64,000 bases of DNA from Agapetus fuscipes (Eukaryota; Arthropoda; Insecta; Trichoptera; Glossosomatidae), in assembly GCA_951799405.1 (NCBI GenBank), contig OX637334.1, positions 12,896,001-12,960,000 on the forward strand, read 5' to 3'. The notes beneath the pieces were generated by a model that saw nothing but the letters and a program-made list of their open reading frames with translations, did not search any database and was not told the DNA's origin. Positions within the stretch are counted from its first letter, which is position 1. Every line of letters starts with the position of its first letter. Of this stretch, positions 32,510-45,388 are shown piece by piece. A program made the position numbers and the translations under genes.

Positions 32510-35030
32510 CCATACTACACGTGTTTGTTTGTACTACACGTGTTTGTTTGTGGGCATACATCTGAGAGCTTTGAATGAATATATCCTTGCAACTTAGATT
32601 ATAGATTATAGATTATAGATATTTGTAAAAAGTCCGGTCTATAGCTTAGTTGGTAGAGTAACTGCATTCCATGCCGAGATCTCGAGTTAGAATCCCACTG
32701 AAGTTGTCAGAAATTATTTCTCGTTTCAGTGTTTATTTCTAACCCAAAATAAAATACCGGCAAGGCTTACTCAGCCTTCATAAGAAATGAGTGTCAAGCC
32801 ACTCAGGAGCTGAATAACATCCATTTTAAGTTGGCGTAAAGTAAAAGTTACTGGGTTGTTCATTTTAGATTTGGATTTTAAATTATGAGTAGGTACACAT
32901 GCAGCATTTGTAAGCGTGAACTTACATGTGTCTACTTGTGAGCATGCATTTTATATGAATCTTTAATGTAAATGTATATTTGCAACTAAGATTATGTATT
33001 GTAGTTGAATATAATGGTCTTCTTCTATTGGGTGGTTTCAAAATTTACCGACCTCGTTGCTGAAATATTGAGAATTGAGAACCATTGTTTATTTGATCAC
33101 CATCTATACATATATATATTCCTTGACTTATAGGTTGGTATGAGGCTGACCACCCATACTGTAAAAAATGGTTCACTTTGCCAATGTCACCCCTGTTTCA
33201 GGGAAGGTCGGCAAAAGTTGTGGGGCTTATGTTCATTTGAGGTTTGGATTTTATTTGTAAGTATACAATCAGCATTTGTAAGCGCGAACTACACTTGTTG
33301 GTTTGTGGGCATACATCTGAGAGCTTTAAATGAATATATCCTTCCAACTTAGATTATAGATTATAGATAGATCAAACTTCACAGGATTCATTCTAAAAAT
33401 ATGTTACATGTTTCCTGAAAATTTCGTCAAAATCGGATGAGCGATTTATGAGTCTATAGGGAACATACATACATACATACATACATACATACACACATCC
33501 TTCTTTATAGATATAGATAGATAGATTGCATTCCATGCCGAGATCTCGAGTTAGAATCCCACCGAAGTTGTCAGAAATTATTTCCCGTTTCAGTGTTTAT
33601 TTTAAACCCAAAATAAAATACCGGCAAGGCTTACTCAGCCTTCATAAGAAATGAGTGTCAAGCCACTCAGGAGCTGAATAACATCCATTTCAAGTTGGGG
33701 TAAAGTAAAAGTTACTGGGTTGTTCATTTTAGATTTGGATTTTAAATTATGAGTGGGTACACATGCAGCATTTGTAAGCGTGAACTTACATGTGTCTACT
33801 TGTGAGCATGCATTTTATATGAATCTTTAATGTAAATGTATATTTGCAACTAAGATTATGTATTGTAGTTGAATATAATGGTCTTCTTCTATTGGGTGGT
33901 TTCAAAATTTACCGACCTCGTTGCTGAAATATTGAGAATTGAGAACCATTGTTTATTTGATCACCATATATATATATATAATATATTCCTTGACTTATAG
34001 GTTGGTATGAGGCTGACCACCCATACTGTAAAAAATGGTTCACTTTGCCAATGTCACCCCTGTTTCAGGGAAGGTCGGCAAAAGTTGTGGGGCTTATGTT
34101 CATTTGAGGTTTGGATTTTATTTGTAAGTACACAATCAGCATTTGTAAGCGCGAACTACACTTGTTGGTTTGTGGGCATACATCTGAGAGCTTTAAATGA
34201 ATATATCCTTGCAACTTAGATTATAGATTATAGATAGATCAAACTTCACAGGATTCATTCTAAAAATATGTTACATGTTTCCTGAAAATTTCGTCAAAAT
34301 CGGATGAGCGATTTATGAGTCTATAGGGAACATACATACATACATACATACATACATACACACATCCTTCTTTATAGATATAGATAGATAGATTGCATTC
34401 CATGCCGAGATCTCGAGTTAGAATCCCACCGAAGTTGTCAGAAATTATTTCCCGTTTCAGTGTTTATTTTAAACCCAAAATAAAATACCGGCAAGGCTTA
34501 CTCAGCCTTCATAAGAAATGAGTGTCAAGCCACTCAGGAGCTGAATAACATCCATTTCAAGTTGGGGTAAAGTAAAAGTTACTGGGTTGTTCATTTTAGA
34601 TTTGGATTTTAAATTATGAGTGGGTACACATGCAGCATTTGTAAGCGTGAACTTACATGTGTCTACTTGTGAGCATGCATTTTATATGAATCTTTAATGT
34701 AAATGTATATTTGCAACTAAGATTATGTAATGTAGTTGAATACAATGGTCTTCTTCTATTGGGTGGTTTCAAAATTTACCGACCTCGTTGCTGAAATATA
34801 GAGAATTGAGAACCACTGTTTATTTGATCACCAATAAACTTCACAGGATTCGTTCTAAGAATATGTTACATGTTTCCTGAAAATTTCGTCAAAATCGGAT
34901 GAGCGGTTTATGAGTCTATAGGGGACATACATACATACATACATACATACATACATACATACATACATACATACATACATACATACATACATACATACAT
35001 CCTTCTTTATAGATATAGATAACAAAATAG
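32510..35030 (+). repeat. 867-bp tandem duplication of a composite repeat
   Basis: Two nearly identical units begin at 33121 and 33988. Each runs R245, then a tail ending in a (CATA)n microsatellite, then the body of the tRNA-SINE without its head, then the second half of R245 again. A partial unit precedes them from 32510, in which the SINE still has its head (32636-32860). Another partial unit follows from 34836 and ends in an expanded (CATA)n tract at about 34926-35000. Short ORFs here are shadows of R245. Confidence 0.88.
32636..32860 (+). mobile_element. tRNA-derived SINE, diverged copy
   Basis: Head tagcttagttggtagagtaa and body aaaataccggcaaggcttac match the SINE family. The 3' third is replaced by R245 sequence. 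Confidence 0.8.
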
Positions 35031-35732
35031 AAAATAGGATATTTTTGTACGTCAAATAAAAAAACATAAATTTTTATACAATAATAATCTCTTATATATT
35101 CTTGCTATCTGCTGTAGTTTCAGAGTATTTTCCAAAAAACTTTACGGCAGTTCCCGTTTTTGGTTCAAAATTCGGTTTGAACGCCTTAGTATTTTATTTT
35201 AAAAATTTATAAAAAATACCATCAACTAGAAGATTAAATTTCCTTTAAAATTGTATAAAAATTTACTATTTTATTGTGAAAGGATTGTATGTTATAGCGG
35301 TTTTACTTTTGTAACGTATTTTGATGGTTGTATATAAGTACCTACCTATCTAGCACGAGTATCTGCGTAATATTATGATGATTTCATATTATCATCATAA
35401 TATCACGCAAAATATGTTACCACAAGATTAACCGCTATTCTGTTCAAACCTTTCACGATAAAATAGTTCATATCCATACAGTTTTACAGGCAATTTAATC
35501 TTCTAGGGGATGGTATTTTTTATATATTTGTACAATCAAACACTAAGGCGTTCAAACCGGATTTTGACCAAAAAACGGGAAACGCCGTAACGGTTTTTGG
35601 GAAAATATTTCACTTCAAAATTTATTTTCTCTGAAACTATAGCAGATAGCAAGAGTATGTAAAAGATTATTATTGTATAAAAAATTATGTTCTTATATTT
35701 GACGTACAAAAATATCATATTTTGTTTTTTGT
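35031..35732. repeat. 700-bp fold-back repeat
   Basis: The left arm (aacaaaatag...ttttgtacgtcaa...gcaagaatat) and right arm are imperfect reverse complements about 340 bases long, meeting at a tatgatgat/atcatcata hairpin near 35383. No coding sequence is seen. Confidence 0.85.
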
Positions 35733-36065
35733 TTTTGAGTTATACAATATATTGTAAAAAATAACATTTTACCCCTTTTTCTCCTGAACAAGAAGGGTTG
35801 GAAATACAAATTTGTAGTATGTTTATCCTCTTATTACAAGTAATGTATGTAGTCTAATATTTTTTTACTTTATCTCCATGGCTCATACAACTAACTTCAA
35901 AAGATCGTTTTTTATAATTTACAAAAAAATGGCCGCATTCAAAACGCTCCAGGTTTGGAACATTAATTTTTGTGCTAAAAGCAGGTAATTAATGTGGAGC
36001 ATCACCTCTTACTAGTCTCTGCCTGGTAGAAATGAGGTAAGGTTTCGTGCGGCCGGCTCTTACAC
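35733..36065. repeat. right arm of inverted repeat pairing with 30178-30660
   Basis: Shares aatggccgcattcaaaacgc, tctgcctggta and a degraded element X end ggctcttacactaag. Confidence 0.72.
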
Positions 36066-36786
36066 TAAGAGTTATGTATTCATTTGGACGTGAATCTAAT
36101 TCTCGTGGATGGTAGGTTATTTTTTACTGCTTTATCTTTCCTACCGGTGTAGCATTGGCTTGGTGGACAGTTATCTGTCAATAGGGTAGTTGCAGTGGTA
36201 GGGAAAACGGTTGAAAATAATATGGTTCTGTAGAGTACATTTCAAGGATCACGTGATCACAACCATATATTTTTTGTGTGGTAAAAATAAAAATATCATT
36301 GATAATTTTAAAAAATAAAATGCAGATAATTTTAGTCGCTCCAAAACGCAGCGCGTTCGACTTCGCGAATCTTGACGTCAAAATGACGTCAAGATTCGCC
36401 ACTGGGCCCGCCGATACCTACACTCCGAAAATGCATCGCCGTCATATCTGCCTAAATAAACAACATGACCTTTTTTCCGGAAATCGAGAATCCGCTGATT
36501 TTAAGAGCTTTAGTTTAAAAACTAATCAAGATATTTTTTTTTTAAAAACGCAGATGCATTTTTAAAAATGTATTCTATCATTTTGTACAATGAAAAAAAT
36601 ATGTGAAGCTTCCCTATTGTGGAGACTCTACGATCTGTACCAGGATAATACAGCGTCTAATGACCATGCACATTTTCACTTTTGAAACTTTTTGTTGCGT
36701 CTGAAAAAGTAAAGAACATGAAAACATAATTTAATTATCTGCTGGTCTTCATACTAAAATTACTTGTTAATGAGTTGAGGGTCTAC
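36066..36786. other. unassigned, with a perfect hairpin holding two TGACGTCA sites
   Basis: Positions 36365-36380 and 36384-36399 are perfect 16-base inverted arms around aaa. Each contains TGACGTCA, the consensus cAMP-response element. No gene is visible around it, so a regulatory role is only a possibility. Confidence 0.5.
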
Positions 36787-37091
36787 GGTCGATGGTTCAG
36801 TTGGCAGAATGATTGCGTTCCTTGGCAGAGGGCTAGGGCTTGACCCACATCAAAGGTGTCAACAATAATTTCCAGTTTCGATGTTTATTTCCAACCCAAA
36901 ATAAAAATATCGGCTAGGTTTACCGAGCTCTCACAAAAAATGAGAACCACCGTCCTTGAGAGCAGAGAAGTGGTTGGCCGCCCCCTTTACCTGTAAAAAT
37001 AAATTGGTTCCATACGCCACATGCGAGCCCTTCGGACACGTCAAGAAGTTTCACTATGTGCGTAGCTTAGTTGCGATGCGTTTTTTTTTCG
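36787..37091 (+). mobile_element. tRNA-derived SINE, older copy
   Basis: A degraded head (ggttcagttggcagaatg) and most of the SINE body through cacatgcgagcccttcgg to the gcgttttttttt tail are present. Confidence 0.85.
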
Positions 37092-37554
37092 TTGCTCAAA
37101 TTTCGCAAATTTCTCAGACCAAAGATACGCCTTCTACGTCTCCTCAAAACTCTGCAAATGAAGGTAATTATTTTGTGCCTGTCATTCCCGCAGTAGCCAG
37201 AGTACGTGTGTTAGATTACTGTGTAGAAGTGAGTAAGTTTAGTGATTACTCAGCACACCTCTTTCCTCTTGTTTGTGTCGAGGAGTGGGGGGCTCAGATT
37301 TGTGCCGTCAATGAGCGCAATCGATTATTAGTCTGGCGGTTCATACAGTGTGAGACTGACAGTACAGTAGTTAGTGAGTAAGTACCTAAGTATAGTTAGT
37401 CCCTACACAATACCTATGGTAACGGGAGTTGCGTGCCAGCTAGCTGTTACAACTCATAAGTAAGGGCGCAACTCCACCTGGAGAAAGCTATGTGGATGAA
37501 TAATCGCACAAGTTATTAGTAAAGATAAACATTGTGGCAGGTCAAGACCGAAAC
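37092..37554. other. unassigned stretch
   Basis: An open frame runs from the SINE to 37381, but its first third is SINE-derived and the rest shows no motif. No gene is claimed. Confidence 0.35.
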
Positions 37555-38158
37555 TTTATGCCCATGGTTTTTCAATATAATTATGGATCATTGTGTAAAA
37601 CAAGCGAATCTGGAAGGACATGGCATAAAGATTTGAGAGAGAAAAGTCGGAGTTCTGCTTTATGCTGATGACGCAGTATTAATTGCTGATTCAGCAGACG
37701 AACTTCAGGCAATGCTCTCTAGTCTGAACCATGCTCTGTGTGTGAACAAGTTAAAAATTAATGCAAGTAAGACGAAAGTACTGATTTTTGACAGAACGGA
37801 TGAAAATGAAGAATGCACGTTTATGCTGAATGGTACGAAAGTTGAAATTGTGGATGAATTTAGATACTTGGGAAGTATGTTTGAGAAGAATGGAAAGATT
37901 ACAAGAGAACTTGAGAATAGGATGTGTAAGGGAAAGCAAGTGGTCGGTGCAATAGGAAGAATAGCAAAGAACAAGCGATTAACGATGGATCTGAGAATGG
38001 CGGGACACAATGGCATATTGTTACCGACTTTGATGTATGGAAGTGAAGCATGGACAGTGAACGATAGCGAAATGAGTAAAGTATGTACGGTGGAAATGAA
38101 GCATTTGAGAAGCATGACAGGAAAACTCTGAGGGATAGAGTTAGGAATGAATGGGTAA
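37555..38158 (+). pseudogene. RTE-like copy, first part (interrupted)
   Basis: From ccatggtttttcaatataat the sequence matches the RT of the 53.8-kb element (YADD box near 37665, GTKVEIVDEFRYLGSMFEKN, HNGILLPTLMYGSEAWTVND). It has an in-frame stop near 37637 and a small deletion near 38127. It stops at gaatgggtaa, where the 6.7-kb repeat array is inserted, and resumes at 44831. Confidence 0.87.
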
Positions 38159-38674
38159 ATAAATTGTACAGTGGACTGCACATGACTTTATAGCCTAAAA
38201 TACGGTCATGTTTAGGTCATAGTCAATTTTCAAAACAAAAAATTTAGTTGTGTGTAAGTAATGAAGCTAATCTATTTAAGTAATCGTCTTTTTGCACTAT
38301 TATCATTGATCCCGTTTGTATCAAAACTAACATTTTTTGGTGGGTAGGTATACTTTTCATTGATATTTTGGAAAGTTATGATTGATTATTATATGGGTAC
38401 TACTTACTAGATTTTAAGACTCGTAGCCTAGTATTTTATATTAGGCGTTTTTAGTACCAAGAATGTTACAATAATTTTTTGTATGGAAATTGGTCACTTT
38501 GTATGGTGGCTACACTTTATAATATTTATTTTAAAAAAGTAATCATAAATGCATGTAGGTATATTTAAGAGCTTTTCAATTGTACAACATTATTTTTTAG
38601 TTAACCCGTTCTCTGCCGAGAAATTTTAAATCATTGTTTTCTCTTGTATCGCAACCCCCAAAACAAAGAGTATT

Positions 38675-39243
38675 GTTATGTATCTACCCTATTCTCTATT
38701 CTATATGTCTACACTATTACAAATAATAGCATTGCAACTTTAATTAATATGTACTTTTCCTTCATGATTCATTGATATATTGTTGTGATAGAAATTAAGT
38801 AACATATTTAACTAAATAAAATTAAGTAATCTAATAAATCACACAGTAGCCTGACCACAAGTACAATTTATTGTGTCATGGGAGAAAGCTTAGACTTTCA
38901 TAAGAAATATTCCATATACGACATTAGTCGTCATCATTTCGATGTCACCATCTTTTATTTGAAGGGGCTTACGGCTATATTGTAAATGACATAAATAGCA
39001 TTGCTTGAAATAATAACTTCACTTCTAGGTTGACCTAACTTCTAGGTTGATCCCTAACCTTAACTTCTAGCCTCGACGCTTTTTCAACTTTTAACCTTAT
39101 TGTGATACTGTATTTCTTCATCATGTTGTAAGTCTTCGTTTGATTCATTTATACCTCTGGATAACACTGTCTGTCTCAATAAATTTCTGTATTGGAAACA
39201 ACATTTCTTTTTCTTACGAAAAATTAAGTACTTAATCCATAAC
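38675..39243. mobile_element. 569-bp insertion with 6-bp target duplication
   Basis: Relative to the other monomers, unit A carries extra sequence bounded by agtatt on both sides (38669-38674 and 39244-39249). The insert starts gttatg and ends cataac. No coding capacity; family unknown. Confidence 0.6.
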
Positions 39244-40650
39244 AGTATTATGAGGCAATGGTTATTGTTGTTACATAGCATTTTATTGGGCGAATTGTTA
39301 TGTAGGTTAATTTATGGGTATTAGACGTTTTGCTACCAAAAATATTACAAAAAAAAATTGTATGAAAATTTGTCACTTTGTATAGTGGCTATACTTAACA
39401 CATCGTTTGTCGTAATATTTTTTTTAAAAAAGTAATGAATAACGTATGTAGGTATATATAAGAGATTTTCTATTGTCGAACATTATTTTTTAGTTAACCC
39501 TTTCTCTGCCGAGAAATTTTAAATTATTGTTTTCTCTTGTATCGCAACCCCCAAAACAAAGAGTATTATGAGGCAATGGTTATTGTTGATAGCACTTGTT
39601 TAAGGGAATTGTTAGGTAAGTTTATTTATGGGTATTAGACGTTTTGCTACCAAAAATATTAAAATTATTTTTTGTATGGAAATTTGTATGGTGGCTATAC
39701 TTTTTTTTTTTTTTTTTCAAAAGTAATGAATAACGTATGTAGGTATATATAAGAGCTTTTCAATTGTACAACAATATTTTTTAGTTAACCCTTTCTCTGC
39801 CGAGAAATTTTAAATTATTTTTTTCTCTTGTATGGCAGCCCCCAAAACAAAGAAAATTATGAGGCAACGGTTATTGTTGTTAGATAGCACTATTATGATA
39901 TCGATTATGCAAAAAAAATAAAGAAAATCGTACGAGCCGTTTTTGAGCAAATCTCATTTGAAACTTTCAGCTGTTCGGAAGCCATCTTGAATTTTCTACA
40001 ATTTGAAAAATGTTTCACTATGAATTATAGTCATAAATGAGTTCTTTCTACTTAAGTTTTAAAACATAAAAGTTTTTTGCGTTCTGATGGGTTTTTGTAG
40101 CCTTTTAATTTCAATTTTTGATATCCTAAAAATGGCCCTTTATGTTATATTTTTCAAAATTTTTATTTAATTTTTTTAAAGAATTTTACGTTATGTATAG
40201 TATTGTAGAAAATTATTCTTTTGTCAACGCTTTGAATTCGGAGATAATCACAATTGTTTATTTTGTTCATATGGCAACTCATAGACGCAGATTAGAAAGA
40301 ATGTTGCCATAACTAAATTTGGTAAGAATGTATGAAGCAACTTATATACTGAAAATTAAAAAAAAAATCGTTAGAGCCGTTTTTGGAAAAAACGCATTTG
40401 AAATTTTCAGCTCTTCGGAAGCCATCTTGAATTCTCAAAATAGTGAAAAAAAAATTATAGTGCCACAAAGTTTATATTATTTTCTTTCTTGTGAACTAAA
40501 AAGAAATTTTTAAAAAATTGCGTTTTAATGGGTATTTTTCATAATTTCGATGAAAATTTTGAGATCGTGTAAACGGTACTTTAAGTATTTTTTTTTTAAA
40601 AGTGTTGTTTAGTTTTTTATAGAAATTAATATTGCGCATAATATTGTAGA

Positions 40651-42227
40651 TAGGGATTGCAATCCAGCAGCATTTTCAATCCAGCTGGATTTTTGCTGGA
40701 TCAACATCATTCCAGCTGGATCCAGCGCGGATCCAGCAATTTATTGATTTTCGAAGAAATTGAACTGTTTTTTTTTAAATACTTAGGAAATGTGTTAATC
40801 AAACATTTTAACAAAATAACAAATCACAATAATCAAAATTATAACTTAAACTCTTACTTTTAGAGTAGACACACAGAGTAAAAATTATAACAAAAATAAG
40901 TATTTTCTTGACTTTTTATGTAGACAAAATTGATCTTTTTTTCTGGTACCTAGTATGATCTCAAGAAACAAATGGTATTGTCTCCCAACCGGCTTCTTAA
41001 TGAACTGCATATATATCCGGCTGCAGAGAAGGCCCTTTCTGCCTCTACGCTTGTTGGTTAGTTTCTGATAATCGTAATCTAACGTTCATAATCGTAAATT
41101 AAAGTTAGGTTGTTAGGTTTTCACCTCCTTCTCCCTCACTTTCATAAACAGTCATTTCCTTTTTTAATATCGTATCATAATCCTTCTGAGTTCTCGTTTT
41201 TTTCGGTTTCATGAAGTTTTCTTTCTCACATTTTAGCTTAATCCCCAGATCTTGTTTCAATTCAAATTCAGTGAATCCGGTTTATCTTGTTCATAGTTTT
41301 TTACTTCCATTATATCTTCTGGCTCTTGCACTGTTGATGGTTCCACTAAATATGCGTTTACACGATTCAGCATATTTTCATCTCCTGACGCATTGCATAT
41401 TTTTTTGGAAATTTCTTCGTCATACTTCTTCGGGTTCTGTAGATAAATCTGCACACCTGTGACATCGGTAAGACGCCGTTCTTCGATTCTGTTGTGGAGT
41501 GCCTCAGAAAGATCTGCACTCAAGATTATGTCCTGGCTTTTTAGTTTGGCTAAGACAAATTTTAGGGTTGTGTGATGTGTCAGCAGTTATTAAACTCGGC
41601 TCTCTTCTGGAGAGAACTTCAACGGCCAGCTTAACCGGTTGAAAACTGGCGTCCTGGCGATTAACTCACTGATTAGTGACCACTCGTCCGCTGAGAATAT
41701 AGTTTCTGAGCCAGTGTCTATTAAGGCTTTATCGATGCAAACTTTTCAACTTTCGGCAAAAACGTTCCAGCATGCTGAGCAAACTGTTTCACCTAGCGCA
41801 GCAGTCAAGAATCAAACTCAATTCTTTGCCCTTTGCTTCCTTTATGTATTTCTGCAAAAACGTCTCATCTTTGGTAGGTAATCTTTTAAAAGTCTTTGCA
41901 ACTTTTCGCATTTTATTAAAAAGTTCACTGTATCGCTGAATTACTTCATGTTCAGCTGGTGTTTGTTCAATTATTACTAATAAGCCTTCATTGGTGTCCG
42001 TGTCTTCGTCATCATAATAGAGCGGCGACATCGCTCCCGCCGAGCTGTAAGAGCATCTAGCAAAGCGCCAATGCTGGCAAGCTAGACTTTGCGCCATTAT
42101 TTGGAATGTTTTATACTTGCGGATCCGCAGCGCTGGATCCAGCCGCCGGTGCTGGATCCAGCAGGCCGAAAAATGCGCTGGATCCAGCTGGATTGCTGGA
42201 TGAGGGATCCAGCAATTGCAATCCCTA
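40651..42227 (-). mobile_element. hAT transposon, internally deleted copy B
   Basis: Termini are identical to those at 10641-12129, with a perfect 8-bp duplication attgtaga (40643-40650, 42228-42235). Minus-strand transposase remnants are MAQSLACQHWRFARCSYSSA, RYSELFNKMRKVAKTFKRL with KGKELSLILD, and LSEALHNRIEERRLTD. It keeps about 110 bases near 41120-41230 that are missing from copy A. It sits inside unit A of the tandem repeat, so it is younger than that array. Confidence 0.94.
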
Positions 42228-44830
42228 ATTGTAGAACATAATTTTGTTGTCAACTCAGCCATTTCCGTGAAAATTACAAACGTTTTTTTCTTTCATATGG
42301 CAACCCATAGACGCAGATTGGTAAGAGTGTTGCCATAACTAATTTTTTTAGTGCTAATTTAAGCAACGAACACACTGAAATTTTAAAGAAAATCGTTAGA
42401 GCCGTTTTTGAGAAAAGTGCAACTTTATGTTTTTTTTGTATGGCAGCCATCTTGAATTTTCAGGTTGGCGCCATGCCAGTCGGCCCATCAAAATCTGTGG
42501 TGGTCAATTCTCTAAATCCAAAAATTGGTGTCTCTGCGATCAGTAGTTCCGGCTGGGACATACATACATCCATACGGACGGACGGACGGACGGACGGACG
42601 GACAGGTTCGATCAATTAGGTTTTTTGCATGTCCTGGTGCAGGACAACTCATTTCCGTTGAAACCTCATTTTTTTTTTTTCGGACGAATACAATACTTTA
42701 TAACAGTTCCTTCGGACTGCTATAAAGTAAATAAATTGTACAGTGACTGCACATGACTTTATAGCATAAAATACGGTCATGTTTAGGTCATAGTCAATTT
42801 TCATAACAAAACATTTAGTTGTGTGTAAGTAATGAAGCTAATCTATTTAAGTAATCGTCTTTTTGCACTATTATCATTGATCCCGTTTGTAGCAAAACTA
42901 ACACTTTGTTTGGTGGGTATACTTTTCATAAATATATTGTAAAACTATGATTGATTATTATGGTTACTTACTAAATTTTAAGACTCGTAGTCTAGTATTT
43001 TATATTAGGCGTTTTAGTACCAAGAATATTATTTTATTTTTTGTGTGGTAATTAGTCACTTTGTATGGTGGCTACACCTTAAAATATTTTTTTGAAAATA
43101 GTAATGATTAATGTATGTAGGTATATATAAGAGCTTTTCAATTGTAAAACATTAGTTTTTAGTTAACCCGTTCTCTGCCGAGAAATTTTAAATTATTGTT
43201 TTCTCTTATATCGCAGCCCCCAAAACAAAGAGTATTATGAGGCAATGGTTATTGTTGTGACATAGCACTTTACTGGGCAAATTGTTATGTAGGTTTATGT
43301 ATGGGTATTAGATGTTTTGCTACCAAAAATATTACAATATTTTTTTGTATGAAAATTTGTCACTTTGTATGGTGGCTATACTTTAAAATATTATTTTGAA
43401 AAAAGTAATGATTCATATATATGTAGGTATATATAAAAGCTTTTCAATTGTAGAACATTATTTTGTAATTAACCCTTTCTCTGCCGAGAAATTTTAAATA
43501 ATTTTTTTCTCTTGTATGGCAACCCACAAAACAAAGAATATTATGAGGCAATGGTTATTGTTGTTACATAGCACTATTATAATTACGATTATGCAAAAAA
43601 AAATAAAGAAAATCCTAGGAGCCGTTTTTGATAAAATATCATTTGAAACTTCAGCTGTTCGGAAGCCATCTTGAATTTTCTAAAATTTGAAAAATGTTTC
43701 ACTATGAATTATAGAGATAAAAGAGTTCTTTCTACTTAAGTTTTAAAATATAAAAGTTTTTTGCGTTCTGATGGGTTTTTGTAGCCTTTTAATTTTAATT
43801 TTTGATACCATGTAAACGGCACTGTATATTATTTTTTTCAAATTTTTTTTTTAATTTTTTTATAAAATTGTAAGTGATGTATAATATTGTAGAACATTAT
43901 TATTTTTTCAACGCTTTCACTTCTGAGAAAATCCCAATTGTTTATTTTTTTCATATGGCAACTCATAGACGCAGATTAGCAAGAATGTTGCCATAACTAA
44001 ATTTGGTAAGTTTGTGTCAAGCAATTACTTTACTGAAAATTTAAGAAAAATCGTCGGAGCCGTTTTTGAGAAAATCGCATTTGAAATATTCAGCTCTTCG
44101 GAAGCCATCTTGAATTCTCCAAATAGTGAAAAAAAAAAATTTTTGCAAATAAGTATATAATTTTTTCTTTCTTGTGAACTTACAAGTTTTAAAAAATTGC
44201 GTTTTTATGGGTCTTTTTAATATTTACGATAAAAAATTTGAGATCGTGTAAACGGTACTTTAAGTAATTTTGTTTTTAAAGTGTTTTTTAAATTTTTGTA
44301 GAAATTTATATTGCGCGTAATATTTTAGAACATTATTTTTTTGTCAACTCAGCCATTTTCGAGAAAATCACAATCGTTTTTTTCTTTCATATGGCAACCC
44401 ATAGACGCAGATTAGCAAGAGTATTGCCATAACTAATTTTCTTAGTGGCAATTTAAGCAACGACCACACTGAAGTTTTAAAGAAAATCGTTAGAGCCGTT
44501 TTTGAGAAAAGTGCAATTTTATGTTTTTTTTGTATGGCAGCCATATTGAATTTTCAGGTTGGTGCCATGCCAGTCGGCTCATCAAAATCTGTGGTGGTCA
44601 ATTCTCTAAATCCAAAAATTGGTGTCTCTACGATCAGTAGTTCCGGCTGGGACATACATACATCCATACATCCATACGGACGGACGGACGGACGGACAGG
44701 TTCGACAAATTAGGTTTTTTTGCATGTCCTGGTGCAGGACAACTCATTTCCGTTGAAACCTAATTTTTTTTTTCGGACGAATACAATACTTTATAACAGT
44801 CCTTCGGACTGCTATAAAGTAATAAAGTAA

Positions 44831-45160
44831 AAAGAATGTAATTTGAAAGAGGATGTGAAAGTTAAGGTACAAAAGAATGTGATGAGATGGTTTGGGCATG
44901 TGGAAAGAATGAATGATGATAGACTGACAAAGAACGTGTGAAAGGAAAAAGAGGGAAGGGACGACCGAGAAACGTATGGAGTGATCAGATTGAGGAGATT
45001 GTGAAAGAATGGGATATACAAAGTGAGCGTAAAAGAAGAAAATGCATAAAAAAGGTGATGGATATGAATGAATTGAAAGAGGTATGTAAGGATAAGAAAA
45101 AATGGAGGCAGCTCTGCAGAGGCTCTGGCCACCCCTAGTGGAATGGCGACAGAGTTACAG
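44831..45160 (+). pseudogene. RTE-like copy, second part and 3' end
   Basis: It continues the copy broken at 38158, through NVMRWFGHVERM and RGKGRPRNVWSDQIEEIVKE (with a small deletion) to the ctctggccacccctagtgga 3' end and gagttacag. Confidence 0.87.
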
Positions 45161-45388
45161 AAACAACCATTAAGGACTGGCTGCTATTATGTCAGCTGGA
45201 ATCTGCAGAGTGAGAACAATACAAAAGCATGCATGAAGACAGGGATGAAAGTACCTAGAGGAGATGAAAAAAGTGTGCAAGGACAGAGACACATCTCAGG
45301 TTCTGGCCACCCCTTGCGCAATAGCGGCTGGAGAATGAAATGGCAAGTAGATAGGAACAAACGCTGACCGCTCCCCCGGCAATGATAT
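45161..45388 (+). repeat. 3' end of a second RTE-related family; Gypsy target
   Basis: Contains gttctggccaccccttgcgc and caagtagataggaacaaacg. The last 45 bases are duplicated at 53713-53757, where the Gypsy element is absent. Confidence 0.6.

Larger units (their letters stand above)
38159..44830. repeat. tandem dimer of an unusual non-coding element, inserted in RTE copy
   Basis: Two units, A (38159-42730) and B (42731-44830), both start ataaattgtacagt and end in ggactgctataaagtaa. Each unit is built of decayed ~300- and ~440-base monomers. One monomer type starts near tctctgccgagaaatttt (38603, 39496, 39788, 43166, 43472). The other has gacgcagattagcaagaatg and gagccgtttttgagaaaa (40270, 42295, 43953, 44392). 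The last 250 bases hold a (ACGG)n tract and the hairpin taacagtccttcggactgct. Short terminal inverted repeats actttatagc/gctataaagt and the 3' stem-loop suggest a Helitron-like (Helentron/HINE-type) element. The superfamily is an inference. Confidence 0.75.

Noticed and set aside
32004..34219. Repeated 60-70 aa ORFs beginning MRLTTHTVKNG
   Set aside because: They come from the R245 repeat in one orientation; wobble of the frame between copies shows no coding constraint.
34855..35067. ORF with repeated MYVC
   Set aside because: A translated CATA microsatellite.
36956..37381. 141-aa ORF
   Set aside because: The first third is SINE sequence; the remainder has no motif or splice support.
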